Shown: positions 26,412-35,013 of the stretch, piece after piece
Position numbering within the stretch: the stretch's first letter is position 1
Layout: every line of letters begins with the position of its first letter
Assembly: GCF_013337765.1 (NCBI RefSeq)
Contig: NZ_VBSB01000035.1
Span: forward strand, 310,001-374,000
Length of the DNA stretch: 64,000 nt
DNA from: Mycolicibacterium sphagni
GTDB taxonomy: Bacteria; Actinomycetota; Actinomycetes; Mycobacteriales; Mycobacteriaceae
Direction of reading: 5' to 3'
Program-made: the position numbers and the translations under genes
The notes under the pieces: model-generated
The model's database searches: none
What the model was told of the DNA's origin: nothing
The model's input: the letters and a program-made list of their open reading frames with translations, nothing else

Positions 26412-27109
26412 TGTGCTTCGGCGAGCTGCTGGGCCTTGATGCCGCGATTCAGCACATAGGACGTCGAGAACATCCAGATCGTCAGCGCCGCACCCGGAAT
26501 GTAGAACGCGAACACCCCGTGCCAGGCCAGCGGTCCGTCATTGAACACCACGACCACGCACCCCGGCAGCGACAGCAGCGCCACCCACAGGTTGAGGTAG
26601 CCGTACCAGCGCGGGAACGTCTGCGGATCGGTCTTGTCGATGAACGACGCGATCGCCAAGGTGATGTTCTGCACGATGATCGTCCCGACGATGCCGATGA
26701 ACATCAGCCAGAAGACGTCGTTGAGTGCCTGGGTGATGTCCGGTGGCCGGGACTCGGGACGGAATGCGGCGGCAGCCATGATCAAAAACGGAAACAGCAG
26801 GGCCGGAACGAAAATCGTGGCGGCGAACAGCTGCGTGATCGACAGCATGCCCCACTGGCCTTCGATCCGACGGATGCGCAGCACGATGGTGGCCAGGAAC
26901 GGCAGTGCGATCACCGACGTCAGCAGGCACCCGGCGACGCCGATGCGGATCCAGATCTTGTGATCGACGTAGAACTCGGCGATCTCCTCGGGAGACGCGA
27001 CGGGCGACAGCGGCGGAAACATCCGCGCTATCCCCGAAAGACTCGTCCCGTACAGCACGATCATGATCGTCCCGCACCACGCGCCGATGCGTTGCAGCGT
27101 CAATTCCAC
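26408..27109 (-). CDS. Polytopic membrane protein of unknown function
   Basis: 233 residues with about six hydrophobic segments (WCGTIMIVLYGTSLSG; VAGCLLTSVIALPFLATIV; LFAATIFVPALLFPFLIM; FWLMFIGIVGTIIVQNI; LWVALLSLPGCVVVV; GVFAFYIPGAALTIWMF). I do not recognise the family. It is the first gene of a three-gene operon with the NorE- and NorF-like genes, overlapping the next start, and has a 28-bp palindrome upstream, so a membrane redox or gas-related role is only an inference. Confidence 0.75.
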   Translation of the reverse strand: MELTLQRIGAWCGTIMIVLYGTSLSGIARMFPPLSPVASPEEIAEFYVDHKIWIRIGVAGCLLTSVIALPFLATIVLRIRRIEGQWGMLSITQLFAATIFVPALLFPFLIMAAAAFRPESRPPDITQALNDVFWLMFIGIVGTIIVQNITLAIASFIDKTDPQTFPRWYGYLNLWVALLSLPGCVVVVFNDGPLAWHGVFAFYIPGAALTIWMFSTSYVLNRGIKAQQLAEAQ

Positions 27110-27135
27110 GGCGGCGACGTTACTGGGTCAACTCC

Positions 27136-27163
27136 GTTGTTTTGTCAAAATTGTCAAAACAAC
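27136..27163. promoter_or_regulatory. 28-bp palindrome upstream of the NorE/NorF-like operon
   Basis: Arms GTTGTTTTG (27136-27144) and CAAAACAAC (27155-27163) are perfect; the inner CAA-AA-TTG continues the symmetry. It is unusually AT-rich for this genome and lies 27 bp upstream of the membrane-protein start, in the gap after the acyl-CoA oxidase stop. Likely an operator, less likely a terminator. Confidence 0.6.
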
Positions 27164-27166
27164 CGG

Positions 27167-29083
27167 CTACTGGTCCAGATTCTCGGGGTGCAGCATCGCC
27201 GCGTACCGCAGCTGCTCGGGCACGCCGAAGCCGTCGACCAGCAGTTCGGCATGCGGGCGCAGCGCCCGGCAGCGCTCGTTGATGCCGCGGGTGACGGCCT
27301 TGGCCCGCTCGGTGGACAGGAAGCGGTGTTCGACGAACCAGGCCTTGTCGTCTTCGATCACCGACAGCGCGTACAGGTCGCACACCAGCCCCAGAATGTC
27401 GCGGGCCTCCTCGTCCTGGCAGGCGTCGATGCCGGCGACGAACGCCTCGAGCACGATCCGGTCGATGTGCGCCTTTGCGGTGTGCAGCACGTGATCCTGC
27501 ACGGCGTTGAACGCCTCGAACGCCGACATCTCCTTGGACTTGCCCTGCATGCGTCGGGCCACGGTGGAGAGTAGATACTGCTCGCGGTCCTCGAACATCT
27601 TCACCTGGGTGCCGCGGTTGAAGAGGCTGCCTTCCTCCTCGTTGTCCTGGCGCGAGTCGACGATCGTTTGCATGATCGTCTCGGCCGCAGTCCTTTTCAG
27701 CACCCGGTCGCCGGCGAAGTTCGCGGCGAAGCGCACCCACTCCACCGGGCTCATACCCTTGATGTCGTCGGCGTAGGCGGTCAGCAGGTCCTTGGCGACC
27801 AGCTGCGTCAGCACGTGGTTGTCACCCTCGAACGTGGTGAACACGTCGGTGTCGGCCCGCAGCGCGATCAGCCGGTTCTCGGCGAGATAGCCTGCGCCGC
27901 CACAGGCTTCGCGGGCTTCCTGGATGGCGGCGCTGGCATGCCAGGTGTTGGCCGCCTTCAGGCCGGCGGCGCGCGATTCCAGCTCGCGCTGCTCCTCGGC
28001 GTCGGTGGTGTCGGAGGTCTGCACCTCGTGCAGCTTGGCGACCAACTCGTTCTGGGCGAACTGCAGCGCATACGAGCGGGCGATCAGCGGGAAGAGGCGG
28101 CGTTGATGCACCAGGTAGTCCATGATCAGCACTTCGCCGTCGTCGTCGGGTGCGCTGAACTGCTTGCGCTGCAAGGCATATCGCGTGGCGATGTCCAGGG
28201 CCACCCGCGCTGCGGCGGCCGCACTGCCGCCGACGGTGACCCGGCCGCGGATCAAAGTTCCCAGCATCGTGAAGAAGCGCCGGTTCGGGTTCTCGATCGG
28301 TGAGGAGTAGGTGCCGTCGGGAGCGACGTCGGCGTACTTGTTCAGCAGGTTCTCCCGCGGAACGCGCACGTTGTCGAACACGATGCGGCCGTTGTCGACA
28401 CCGGGCAACCCGCCCTTGTACAGGCAGTCCGACGTGGTTACGCCCGGCAGGTCGTTACCGTCCTCGTCGCGGATCGGCACCACGAAGCAGTGCACGCCGT
28501 GCGTTTCGCCGCCGGTGACTAGTTGGGCGAAAACCGCTGACACCCGGGCGGTTTCGGCCGCACCGCCGATGTAGTCCTTGCGCGACGTCGGGGTGGGGGA
28601 GTTGATCACGAATTCTTCAGTGGCCGGGTCGTAGGTGGCCGTCGTCTCCAGCGACTGCACGTCGCTGCCGTGACCGGTCTCGGTCATCCCGAAGCAGCCC
28701 AACAGATCAAGATCGATGATGCGCTGCACGTAGGCCTTGTGGTGCCGCTCGGTGCCCAGGTTCTCGATAGCACCACCGAACAATCCCCACTGCACGCCGG
28801 CCTTGACCATCAGCGACAGGTCGGACATCGCGAGCATCTCGATGCGGACGACCGCCGCGCCGACATCACCGTTGCCGCCGTGTTCTTTTCGGAATCCATC
28901 TTCGGCCGCGCCGGCCGCGGCCATGATCTTCATCTGCTCGGCCACCTTGGCGCGGGCGATGGCGGTGTTGGGCGTGTAATGCGGCCGGAAAACCTCAGTC
29001 GCCAATTCGGCGCGGACTTCGTTCTTCACGTCTCGCCAGCGGCCGTCGAGTGCGTTCCGCAGATGCTCCGCAGTGGTGGTCAT
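27167..29083 (-). CDS. Acyl-CoA oxidase / acyl-CoA dehydrogenase family protein
   Basis: 638 residues from ATG 29083 (MTTTAEHLRNALDGRW), the length of acyl-CoA oxidases rather than of 380-residue dehydrogenases. FAD-site motif FGMTETGHGSDVQSLETTA, ACOX-type PTSRKDYIGGAAE, GLFGGAIENLG, and the C-terminal ACGGAGYLAENRLIALRADT with FTTFEGDNHVL. It would introduce the 2,3-double bond in an acyl-CoA; whether oxygen or ETF is the acceptor is not clear. It stands alone on the minus strand. Confidence 0.9.
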   Translation of the reverse strand: MTTTAEHLRNALDGRWRDVKNEVRAELATEVFRPHYTPNTAIARAKVAEQMKIMAAAGAAEDGFRKEHGGNGDVGAAVVRIEMLAMSDLSLMVKAGVQWGLFGGAIENLGTERHHKAYVQRIIDLDLLGCFGMTETGHGSDVQSLETTATYDPATEEFVINSPTPTSRKDYIGGAAETARVSAVFAQLVTGGETHGVHCFVVPIRDEDGNDLPGVTTSDCLYKGGLPGVDNGRIVFDNVRVPRENLLNKYADVAPDGTYSSPIENPNRRFFTMLGTLIRGRVTVGGSAAAAARVALDIATRYALQRKQFSAPDDDGEVLIMDYLVHQRRLFPLIARSYALQFAQNELVAKLHEVQTSDTTDAEEQRELESRAAGLKAANTWHASAAIQEAREACGGAGYLAENRLIALRADTDVFTTFEGDNHVLTQLVAKDLLTAYADDIKGMSPVEWVRFAANFAGDRVLKRTAAETIMQTIVDSRQDNEEEGSLFNRGTQVKMFEDREQYLLSTVARRMQGKSKEMSAFEAFNAVQDHVLHTAKAHIDRIVLEAFVAGIDACQDEEARDILGLVCDLYALSVIEDDKAWFVEHRFLSTERAKAVTRGINERCRALRPHAELLVDGFGVPEQLRYAAMLHPENLDQ

Positions 29084-29290
29084 CCCCCGAAAGTATCCCC
29101 GCGGCCCCTTCCATAAACGCGGATGTGGCAAACACAGGCCAACCTCAACGGTTGTGAGGCGTCCGCCTGCCGTTCAATGGCCACGTGGCGCTGCGGTCGC
29201 CGGCGCCGCCGCCGAGGCCAGGTGCTGGGCGAAGATGCGTTCATCGTGACGGCCGTGATGCATCTGCGCTTCCTGCGGGCGGCCAGGTAA

Positions 29291-29296
29291 TACGCT
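29291..29296 (+). promoter_or_regulatory. Putative -10 element for leaderless bestrophin mRNA
   Basis: TACGCT at 29291-29296 ends 6 nt before the GTG start at 29303, the spacing expected when transcription begins at the start codon. Leaderless mRNAs are common in mycobacteria. No ribosome-binding site precedes the GTG. The rest of the 219-bp gap (29084-29302) shows nothing else I can name. Confidence 0.45.
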
Positions 29297-29302
29297 GACG
29301 CG

Positions 29303-30190
29303 GTGATTCGTAGCGTCGGCAAGCTCGGCCCTCTCAAGGTTTCCGGGCTGGTGTGGTGGCGGATGCGGTGGGATCTGCTGGCGATCGTGGTGGTGGCCGC
29401 CATCCTGATCCCGATTCCCGACCCCACCCAGATCGACTACGCCTCGGCCGTGCTGTCCGTGCTCGGTATCGGTGCCTCGGTGTTCATCGGCTTCCGCAAC
29501 ACCACCGCGTACAACCGGTGGTGGGAGGCCCGCACGCTGTGGGGCAATGTCATCATCAACTCCCGCGCGACCCATAACACTCTGTGTTCGGTGGATTCCG
29601 GTACGCCCGAGATGGCCACGATCCTCGATCGGATGCGCCGACGCCAGGCTCGCTACGCCTGGCAGCTCGCCGCCGATCTACGCGGGGTCGCCGCGCTCCC
29701 CGGGGTCACGGATCTGACGCCGGAGGACCCCGACGAGGCGACGGCCGTCGACCTGCTGACCTATCAGGCCGTCGACGTCCAGGCCCTGTCCGCCGACGGC
29801 CGCATCGACCACCAGGCCCGCGTGATGCTGATGAGCGTCAACACCGCGCTGGTGAGCGCGCAGAGCGGTCTGGAACGTATCCGCAACGAGCCGATCCCGA
29901 TTCAGTACGAGATCTTCATTCGGTCGTTGGCGTGGTTTTTCTCGATCATGGCCTTCAGCAGGCTCGACGGGTCCTCACACCCGTACGCCGGAGTGGTTAT
30001 CGGTCTGCTGCTGATGACGGTGTTCATCGGTGCCGAACGGCTCGGGCACTTCATCGAGCAGCCGATGAGCAATAGCATTTTCGACATCTCGATGTACCGG
30101 TTTTGTGCCGTCATCACCGGCAACCTATTGGGCGCCGGTCACCCGCTGGCTCAGCCCAGGGAAGGCCCGAAAGCCACCGTCTGGATGTGA
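29303..30190 (+). CDS. Bestrophin-family ion channel protein
   Basis: 295 residues from GTG 29303. Early membrane helix (WWRMRWDLLAIVVVAAILIP), then the family signature SVFIGFRNTTAYNRWWEARTLWG and VIINSRATHN; C-terminal part has VVIGLLLMTVFIGAERLGHFIEQP and DISMYRFC. It belongs to the bacterial bestrophin (UPF0187/YneE) group, pentameric channels. It is convergent with the LLM gene with a 4-bp gap. Confidence 0.9.
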   Translation: MIRSVGKLGPLKVSGLVWWRMRWDLLAIVVVAAILIPIPDPTQIDYASAVLSVLGIGASVFIGFRNTTAYNRWWEARTLWGNVIINSRATHNTLCSVDSGTPEMATILDRMRRRQARYAWQLAADLRGVAALPGVTDLTPEDPDEATAVDLLTYQAVDVQALSADGRIDHQARVMLMSVNTALVSAQSGLERIRNEPIPIQYEIFIRSLAWFFSIMAFSRLDGSSHPYAGVVIGLLLMTVFIGAERLGHFIEQPMSNSIFDISMYRFCAVITGNLLGAGHPLAQPREGPKATVWM

Positions 30191-30194
30191 GTGC

Positions 30195-31067
30195 TCAACG
30201 GCATTCGGCGACAACGGTTTCGGCGAACCGTTCGATCGGTCCGCGGTAGCGCTCGATGTCACCGCCGGCGGCGACGGCAGGATCGGTCATCCAGGGGGCA
30301 CACATCACCGCGGTGATCCCGATGTCTTGGGCCCGCTTGTACAGATCCGGTGACGGCGGATCGATGAGCGCCACCATGATCTCGAAAGGTTCGGCGGTGC
30401 GGCCGAATTCGCGGCGCAGCGCGTCCAGCTTCCCGACGTAGGCCGCGGCGTCGTCGAGGGTGTAGGCCGTGCCGATCCACCCGTCGCACAGCCCGGCCGC
30501 GCGGCGCAGCGCGGCGTCGGACTCGCCGCCGCACAGGATCGGCACCGGCTGCGGTGGATGCGGCTCGATCATCATCTCCGGCACCTGGTAGTGCTCACCG
30601 CTCCACGACACCCAGCCGCCCTGCCACAGTGCCCGCAGCGCCGGGATCATCTCGTCGAGGCGTTTGCCGCGGTTGCCGAACTCCTGACCAAGCTGTTCGT
30701 ATTCCTCACGCATCCAACCGATTCCGACGCCGAGTGACACCCTGCCTTCAGACAGTGACGCCGCCGTCGCCACCACCTTGGCGACTTCGAGCAGGGGGCG
30801 GGCCGGCGCGATATAGACCGCGTTGGAGAACCGCAGCCGCGTCGTCACCGCGGCCATCGCCCCGATCAGCACCCAGGTGTCCGGCCACGCGGTCTCCGGC
30901 GGCCAACCCGGCTTCCCACTCGGCGACGGGTACGGCGAGCGCAGGTCCCGCGGGTAGATCAGATGATCGGCGCAGATCATGCCGTCATAGCCGGCCTCGT
31001 CGACCATGCGGGCCACCGCGACAGCTTCCGTCGCCTTCATGAATGGGGTGCCACACCAGAACTGCAT
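30195..31067 (-). CDS. LLM-class F420-dependent oxidoreductase
   Basis: 290 residues from ATG 31067, preceded by GAGGAG on the minus strand. Luciferase-like TIM barrel: GMICADHLIYP, RLRFSNAVYIAPARPLLEVAKV, GRVSLGVGIGWMREEYEQLG, PVPILCGGESDAALRRAA. These segments match TIGR03619-type F420 enzymes abundant in mycobacteria. It is the last gene of the MarR-MFS-LLM operon, 30 bp after the transporter. Confidence 0.9.
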   Translation of the reverse strand: MQFWCGTPFMKATEAVAVARMVDEAGYDGMICADHLIYPRDLRSPYPSPSGKPGWPPETAWPDTWVLIGAMAAVTTRLRFSNAVYIAPARPLLEVAKVVATAASLSEGRVSLGVGIGWMREEYEQLGQEFGNRGKRLDEMIPALRALWQGGWVSWSGEHYQVPEMMIEPHPPQPVPILCGGESDAALRRAAGLCDGWIGTAYTLDDAAAYVGKLDALRREFGRTAEPFEIMVALIDPPSPDLYKRAQDIGITAVMCAPWMTDPAVAAGGDIERYRGPIERFAETVVAECR

Positions 31068-31097
31068 CGTTCTCCTCGGGGTCGGCCCCCGCATCGC

Positions 31098-32345
31098 TCA
31101 GCTGTCGCTGCCGATGGTCACCGCGGTGGCCTGCTCGGTGATCTCCTCCAGCTCATCTTCCCCCTTGTTCCCCGAGTCGCTTCGCTCCTGCCCGCCGGAA
31201 GTATCAATCCCACCCAGGTGCCGGGCCGTCAGCGCCAACACACCGGCGCCGGCCAGTACCGCACCCGCGCCCACCCAGAACGGCAGGTGCACGCTGACCC
31301 GCTCGCCCAGCACCCCGGCCAGCCAGGGTGCCACGGCGGCACCGCCGAACCGCATGAAGCTGTAGGCCGCCGAGGCGACCCCACGTTCGACAGGCGCGGC
31401 CTTCATCACCGTCTCGGTGATCAGCGTGTTGTTGATGCCGATGAACAGACCGGCCACCACCACACAGGCGGCCAGGACCGCCTTGTCGTCGGTGAAGACC
31501 GCCATCACTGCCAGCAGCGCCGAGAAGCACAGCAGGTTGATCAGTAGCACTCGCACGGTGCCGAATCGATGCTGCAGGCGCGGGGCGACGACCACCGAGG
31601 TGAAGGCCAGGCACAGCCCCCAGCCGAAGAAGATCAGACCGATCTCATGGGCGGTCATGTCGAGCGGGAACGGTGTGAACGCCAGCAGCGTGAAGAACCC
31701 AAAGTTGTACAGCAGCGCGGTGATTGCGACGCCGAGCAGGCCACGATGTCGGAGCGCGCGGAACGGATCGGCCAGTGTGGTGACCCGTTGCGGGCGAGGC
31801 GTTTCGGGCAGCAGCAGCGTCGTGACGACCAGGGCGAGCGCCATCAGCGCCGACACCCCGAAGAACGGCCCGCGCCACGAGATCGAACCGAGCACACCGC
31901 CGACGAGCGGGCCGACTGCGATGCCCAGCCCCAGCGCCGCCTCGTAGAGGATGATCGCCTGGGCCACCGAGCCACGCGCGGAGTTCACGATGGTGGCCAG
32001 CGCGGTCGCGATGAACAGGGCATTGCCCAGGCCCCACAGCGCACGCCAGCCGACGATGCCCATCACGGTGTCGCTCATCCCGGCCAATCCGGCGCCGGCG
32101 ATGATGATGACCAGGCCCAGCAGCAGTGTGCGTTTCGGGCCGATGCGGCTGGACACCACACCGGTGATCAGCATCGCCAGACCCATGACGGCCATGTAGC
32201 TGGTGAACAGCAGGGACACCTGCGACGGGGTGGCGTTGAGGTTGTCGGCGATGGGTTTCAGGATCGGGTCGACGAGCCCGATGCCCATGAAGGCGACTAC
32301 GGATGCGAACGCGACGGCCCATACCGCCTTGGGTTGACGCCACAT
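31098..32345 (-). CDS. MFS transporter (drug/H+ antiporter type)
   Basis: 415 residues from ATG 32345, about 12 membrane segments. Loop 2-3 has the MFS motif GVVSSRIGPKRTLLLG; segment 5 has the antiporter-type GIAVGPLVGGVLGSISWRGPFFG. The N-terminus MWRQPKAVWAVAFASVVAFMG enters the membrane directly. The MarR regulator gene is 17 bp upstream in the same orientation, an arrangement typical of inducible efflux. Confidence 0.93.
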   Translation of the reverse strand: MWRQPKAVWAVAFASVVAFMGIGLVDPILKPIADNLNATPSQVSLLFTSYMAVMGLAMLITGVVSSRIGPKRTLLLGLVIIIAGAGLAGMSDTVMGIVGWRALWGLGNALFIATALATIVNSARGSVAQAIILYEAALGLGIAVGPLVGGVLGSISWRGPFFGVSALMALALVVTTLLLPETPRPQRVTTLADPFRALRHRGLLGVAITALLYNFGFFTLLAFTPFPLDMTAHEIGLIFFGWGLCLAFTSVVVAPRLQHRFGTVRVLLINLLCFSALLAVMAVFTDDKAVLAACVVVAGLFIGINNTLITETVMKAAPVERGVASAAYSFMRFGGAAVAPWLAGVLGERVSVHLPFWVGAGAVLAGAGVLALTARHLGGIDTSGGQERSDSGNKGEDELEEITEQATAVTIGSDS

Positions 32346-32362
32346 GAGTGGCTCACTCCTCA

Positions 32363-32827
32363 CTACTTCGGTGACGTGTCGAGGTCGTCGAGCAGGCGAT
32401 GCAATGCTCCGACGGCGGTCGACAGAATTTCGCGGTCCTCGGCGGACAGCCGCGCGATGCGCGGGTCGATCACCGCGGCGCGGTCGGCGCGGACCTCGGC
32501 CAGGATCGTCTGGCCCTTGGGGGTGATGCGGATGCGGACGGCACGCGCATCGTCGGGATCGGGGGTGCGGGCCACCAGGCCGGCGTCTTCCAGGCGGCGG
32601 ACCTGCGTGGTCATCGTCGGCTGAGAGCAATGGTCGAGCTCGGCCAGATCGGAAATCCGGGCTTCGCCCTGGTCATCGATGGTGCCGAGCAGCCGGGCCT
32701 GAGCCCAGGGCAGGGGCAGCCGGATGCGCTGGGTGGCCAGCCGGTTGAGCCGTGCGATGACGCCGAGAAGCTCGGATCCCAGACCCGATGCGGCGCCGGC
32801 GCGTTCCTGGGTGGGCGTCGGACTCAT
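32363..32827 (-). CDS. MarR-family transcriptional regulator
   Basis: 154 residues from ATG 32827 (MSPTPTQERAG), preceded by GGAA; an ATG at 32836 would add three residues. Winged helix: ARISDLAELDHCSQPTMTTQVRRLEDAGLVARTPDPDDARAVRIRITPKG. It heads the operon with the MFS and LLM genes. A perfect palindrome lies 5-14 bp upstream of the possible starts and suits autoregulation. Confidence 0.9.
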   Translation of the reverse strand: MSPTPTQERAGAASGLGSELLGVIARLNRLATQRIRLPLPWAQARLLGTIDDQGEARISDLAELDHCSQPTMTTQVRRLEDAGLVARTPDPDDARAVRIRITPKGQTILAEVRADRAAVIDPRIARLSAEDREILSTAVGALHRLLDDLDTSPK

Positions 32828-32840
32828 GCGTTCCATATTT

Positions 32841-32857
32841 ACATAGAAATACTATGT
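32841..32857. promoter_or_regulatory. Palindromic operator for the MarR regulator
   Basis: ACATAG-AAATA-CTATGT, perfect 6-bp arms around a 5-bp centre, the size and AT content of MarR boxes. On the minus strand TAAATA next to it can serve as -10, so binding would block transcription of marR-MFS-LLM. Confidence 0.7.
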
Positions 32858-32961
32858 TGTCGCCCTCCATTGGGTGGCCTTGCTCACAGCATGTCCACAG
32901 GTGGCCCGGCCGCCGCACGTCGGACCGACTGCCCGGTCGCGGCGACTGGCAGAATCGGGTG

Positions 32962-35013
32962 ATGACCGCGACGAGACCGGAGGCCCCTGCGGCGCAGTCC
33001 TCCGGACCGTCGGTGGATCGCCGCCGAGTCGGCTCGCTGTCACCGGTCGAGATGGCTCAGGCCTCCGTGATGGCCGCACTCGCGGCCTCACTGTCGATCA
33101 TTTCCGTCGTCGTTCCGTTTGCCGGAGGACTGTCGCTGCTGACCACGGTCCCGATGGGACTGCTGGGCTACCGCTACCGGCTCCGCGTGCTGGTGGCCTC
33201 GACGTTCGCGGCGAGCGTCGTCGCGTTCCTGATCGCCGGCGTCAGCGGGTTGATGGTGGTGGTCAACTGCGCCTACGTCGGTGGGTTGGCCGGCATCATG
33301 AAACGCCGTGGTCGCGGCACCCCGACCGTCATCGCCGTGGGTTTGGTCGCCGGGTTCGTCTTCGGGCTCTTCATCATCGCCGCACTGACCGTCCTGGTGC
33401 GGCTGCGCACCCTGACCTTCTCGGCGATGACCGCCAACTTCGACGGCGTCGTCTCGGTGGTGTCGCACTTCGAGCCCTTCCGGCCCGCGGCCGAAGAGGC
33501 CAGGCATCTGTTCGGCCTCGCGCTGCATTACTGGCCGCTGCTGTTGATGGCCTACGCGATGTTCTCGATCATGGTCGTCACCCTGGTCGGGTGGTGGGCG
33601 CTGTCGCGGGTGCTGGACCGGCTCAGCGGCATCCCCGATGTGCACAAGCTCGAGACGCCCGACGAAACCGGGCCTGTCGCACCGGTTCCGGTCCGGTTGG
33701 TCGACGCCCGGTTCCGGTATCCCAACGCCGCGCACGACGCGCTGCGGCCGCTGAGCCTGACCGTCGACGCGGGGGAGGACGTGGCGATCACCGGTGCCAA
33801 CGGCTCCGGGAAGACCACGCTGATGCTGCTGCTGTCGGGGCGCGAACCCACCTCCGGCTCGATCGAGCGCCCCGGCGCCGTCGGCCTGGGACAACTGGGT
33901 GGGACGGCAGTCATCATGCAGCATCCCGAAAGTCAGGTCCTGGGAACGCGAGTCGCCGACGACGTCGTCTGGGGTCTGCCACCGGGAACGCAGACCGACG
34001 TTGCGGGACTGCTCAGCGAAGTCGGACTCACCGGTATGGAGGAACGCGACACCGGCGGACTGTCCGGTGGCGAGCTGCAGCGCCTGGCGGTGGCGGCCGC
34101 CCTGGCGCGCCAGCCGTCGATGCTGATCGCCGACGAGGTCACCAGCATGGTGGACCAGCGCGGGCGGGAGGCGCTGCTGAGCGTGCTGTCCGGACTCACC
34201 GAACGCCACCGGATGGCGCTGGTGCAGATCACCCACTACAACAACGAGGCCGACACGGCCGACCGGATCGTGAAACTCAGCGAATCCGTGGACAACGCCC
34301 ACATGGTCGAAAGCGCCGCTGCGCCCGCGCCGACGGTGAATGTCGCACCGCGCGCTGCTGAGCCGGTGCTGCAGCTCGAACACGTCGGCCACGAATATGC
34401 CAGCGGCACACCGTGGGCCAAACCCGCGCTGCAGGACGTCAACTTCACCATCCACGAGGGTGAGGGCGTCCTGATCCACGGTGGCAACGGTTCCGGAAAG
34501 TCCACGCTGGCCTGGATCATGGCCGGACTGACCACTCCGACCACGGGCTCCTGCCTGGTGCGCGGACGCCCCGCGTCGGAATGCGTCGGCGAGGTGGCGA
34601 TCGCGTTCCAGGCGGCCCGGCTGCAGCTGATGCGCAGCCGCGTCGATCTGGAAGTTGCTTCTGCGGCCGGATTTTCGTACCGCGATCGCGCCCGGGTGAC
34701 AGCTGCGCTGGCGAAGGTCGGGTTGGACGCGTCGCTGGTGGGGCGCCGTATCGACCAGCTCTCTGGTGGGCAGATGCGCCGGGTGGTGATGGCCGGGCTG
34801 CTGGCCCGCTCGCCGCAGGCACTGATCCTCGACGAGCCGTTGGCCGGCCTGGATGCGGCCAGTCAGCGCGGCCTGCTGCGGCTGCTGATCGATCTCCGTC
34901 GCAACAGCGGCCTGACCGTCGTGGTGATCTCGCACGATTTCGTCGGTCTGGAAGAACTGTGTCCGCGCACTCTGCATCTGAGCGACGGCGTGCTGACCGA
35001 GGGGCCGTCATGA
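32962..35013 (+). CDS. ECF transporter: membrane domain fused to two ABC ATPase domains (Rv2326c-like)
   Basis: 683 residues from ATG 32962 (GTG 32959 possible). Residues 1-about 230 are membrane-spanning, of the DUF2232/S-component kind (LSIISVVVPFAGGLSLL; GVSGLMVVVNCAYVGGLAG). ATPase 1: Walker A GANGSGKT (278-285), LSGGELQRLAVAAALARQP, LIADEVTSMVD. ATPase 2: Walker A GGNGSGKS (507-514), LSGGQMRRVVMAG, LILDEPLAGLDAAS. Both sites look intact. Energy-coupling-factor importers normally spread these parts over three genes. The stop overlaps the EcfT start (ATGA). Substrate, probably a vitamin or metal, is unknown. Confidence 0.93.
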   Translation: MTATRPEAPAAQSSGPSVDRRRVGSLSPVEMAQASVMAALAASLSIISVVVPFAGGLSLLTTVPMGLLGYRYRLRVLVASTFAASVVAFLIAGVSGLMVVVNCAYVGGLAGIMKRRGRGTPTVIAVGLVAGFVFGLFIIAALTVLVRLRTLTFSAMTANFDGVVSVVSHFEPFRPAAEEARHLFGLALHYWPLLLMAYAMFSIMVVTLVGWWALSRVLDRLSGIPDVHKLETPDETGPVAPVPVRLVDARFRYPNAAHDALRPLSLTVDAGEDVAITGANGSGKTTLMLLLSGREPTSGSIERPGAVGLGQLGGTAVIMQHPESQVLGTRVADDVVWGLPPGTQTDVAGLLSEVGLTGMEERDTGGLSGGELQRLAVAAALARQPSMLIADEVTSMVDQRGREALLSVLSGLTERHRMALVQITHYNNEADTADRIVKLSESVDNAHMVESAAAPAPTVNVAPRAAEPVLQLEHVGHEYASGTPWAKPALQDVNFTIHEGEGVLIHGGNGSGKSTLAWIMAGLTTPTTGSCLVRGRPASECVGEVAIAFQAARLQLMRSRVDLEVASAAGFSYRDRARVTAALAKVGLDASLVGRRIDQLSGGQMRRVVMAGLLARSPQALILDEPLAGLDAASQRGLLRLLIDLRRNSGLTVVVISHDFVGLEELCPRTLHLSDGVLTEGPS

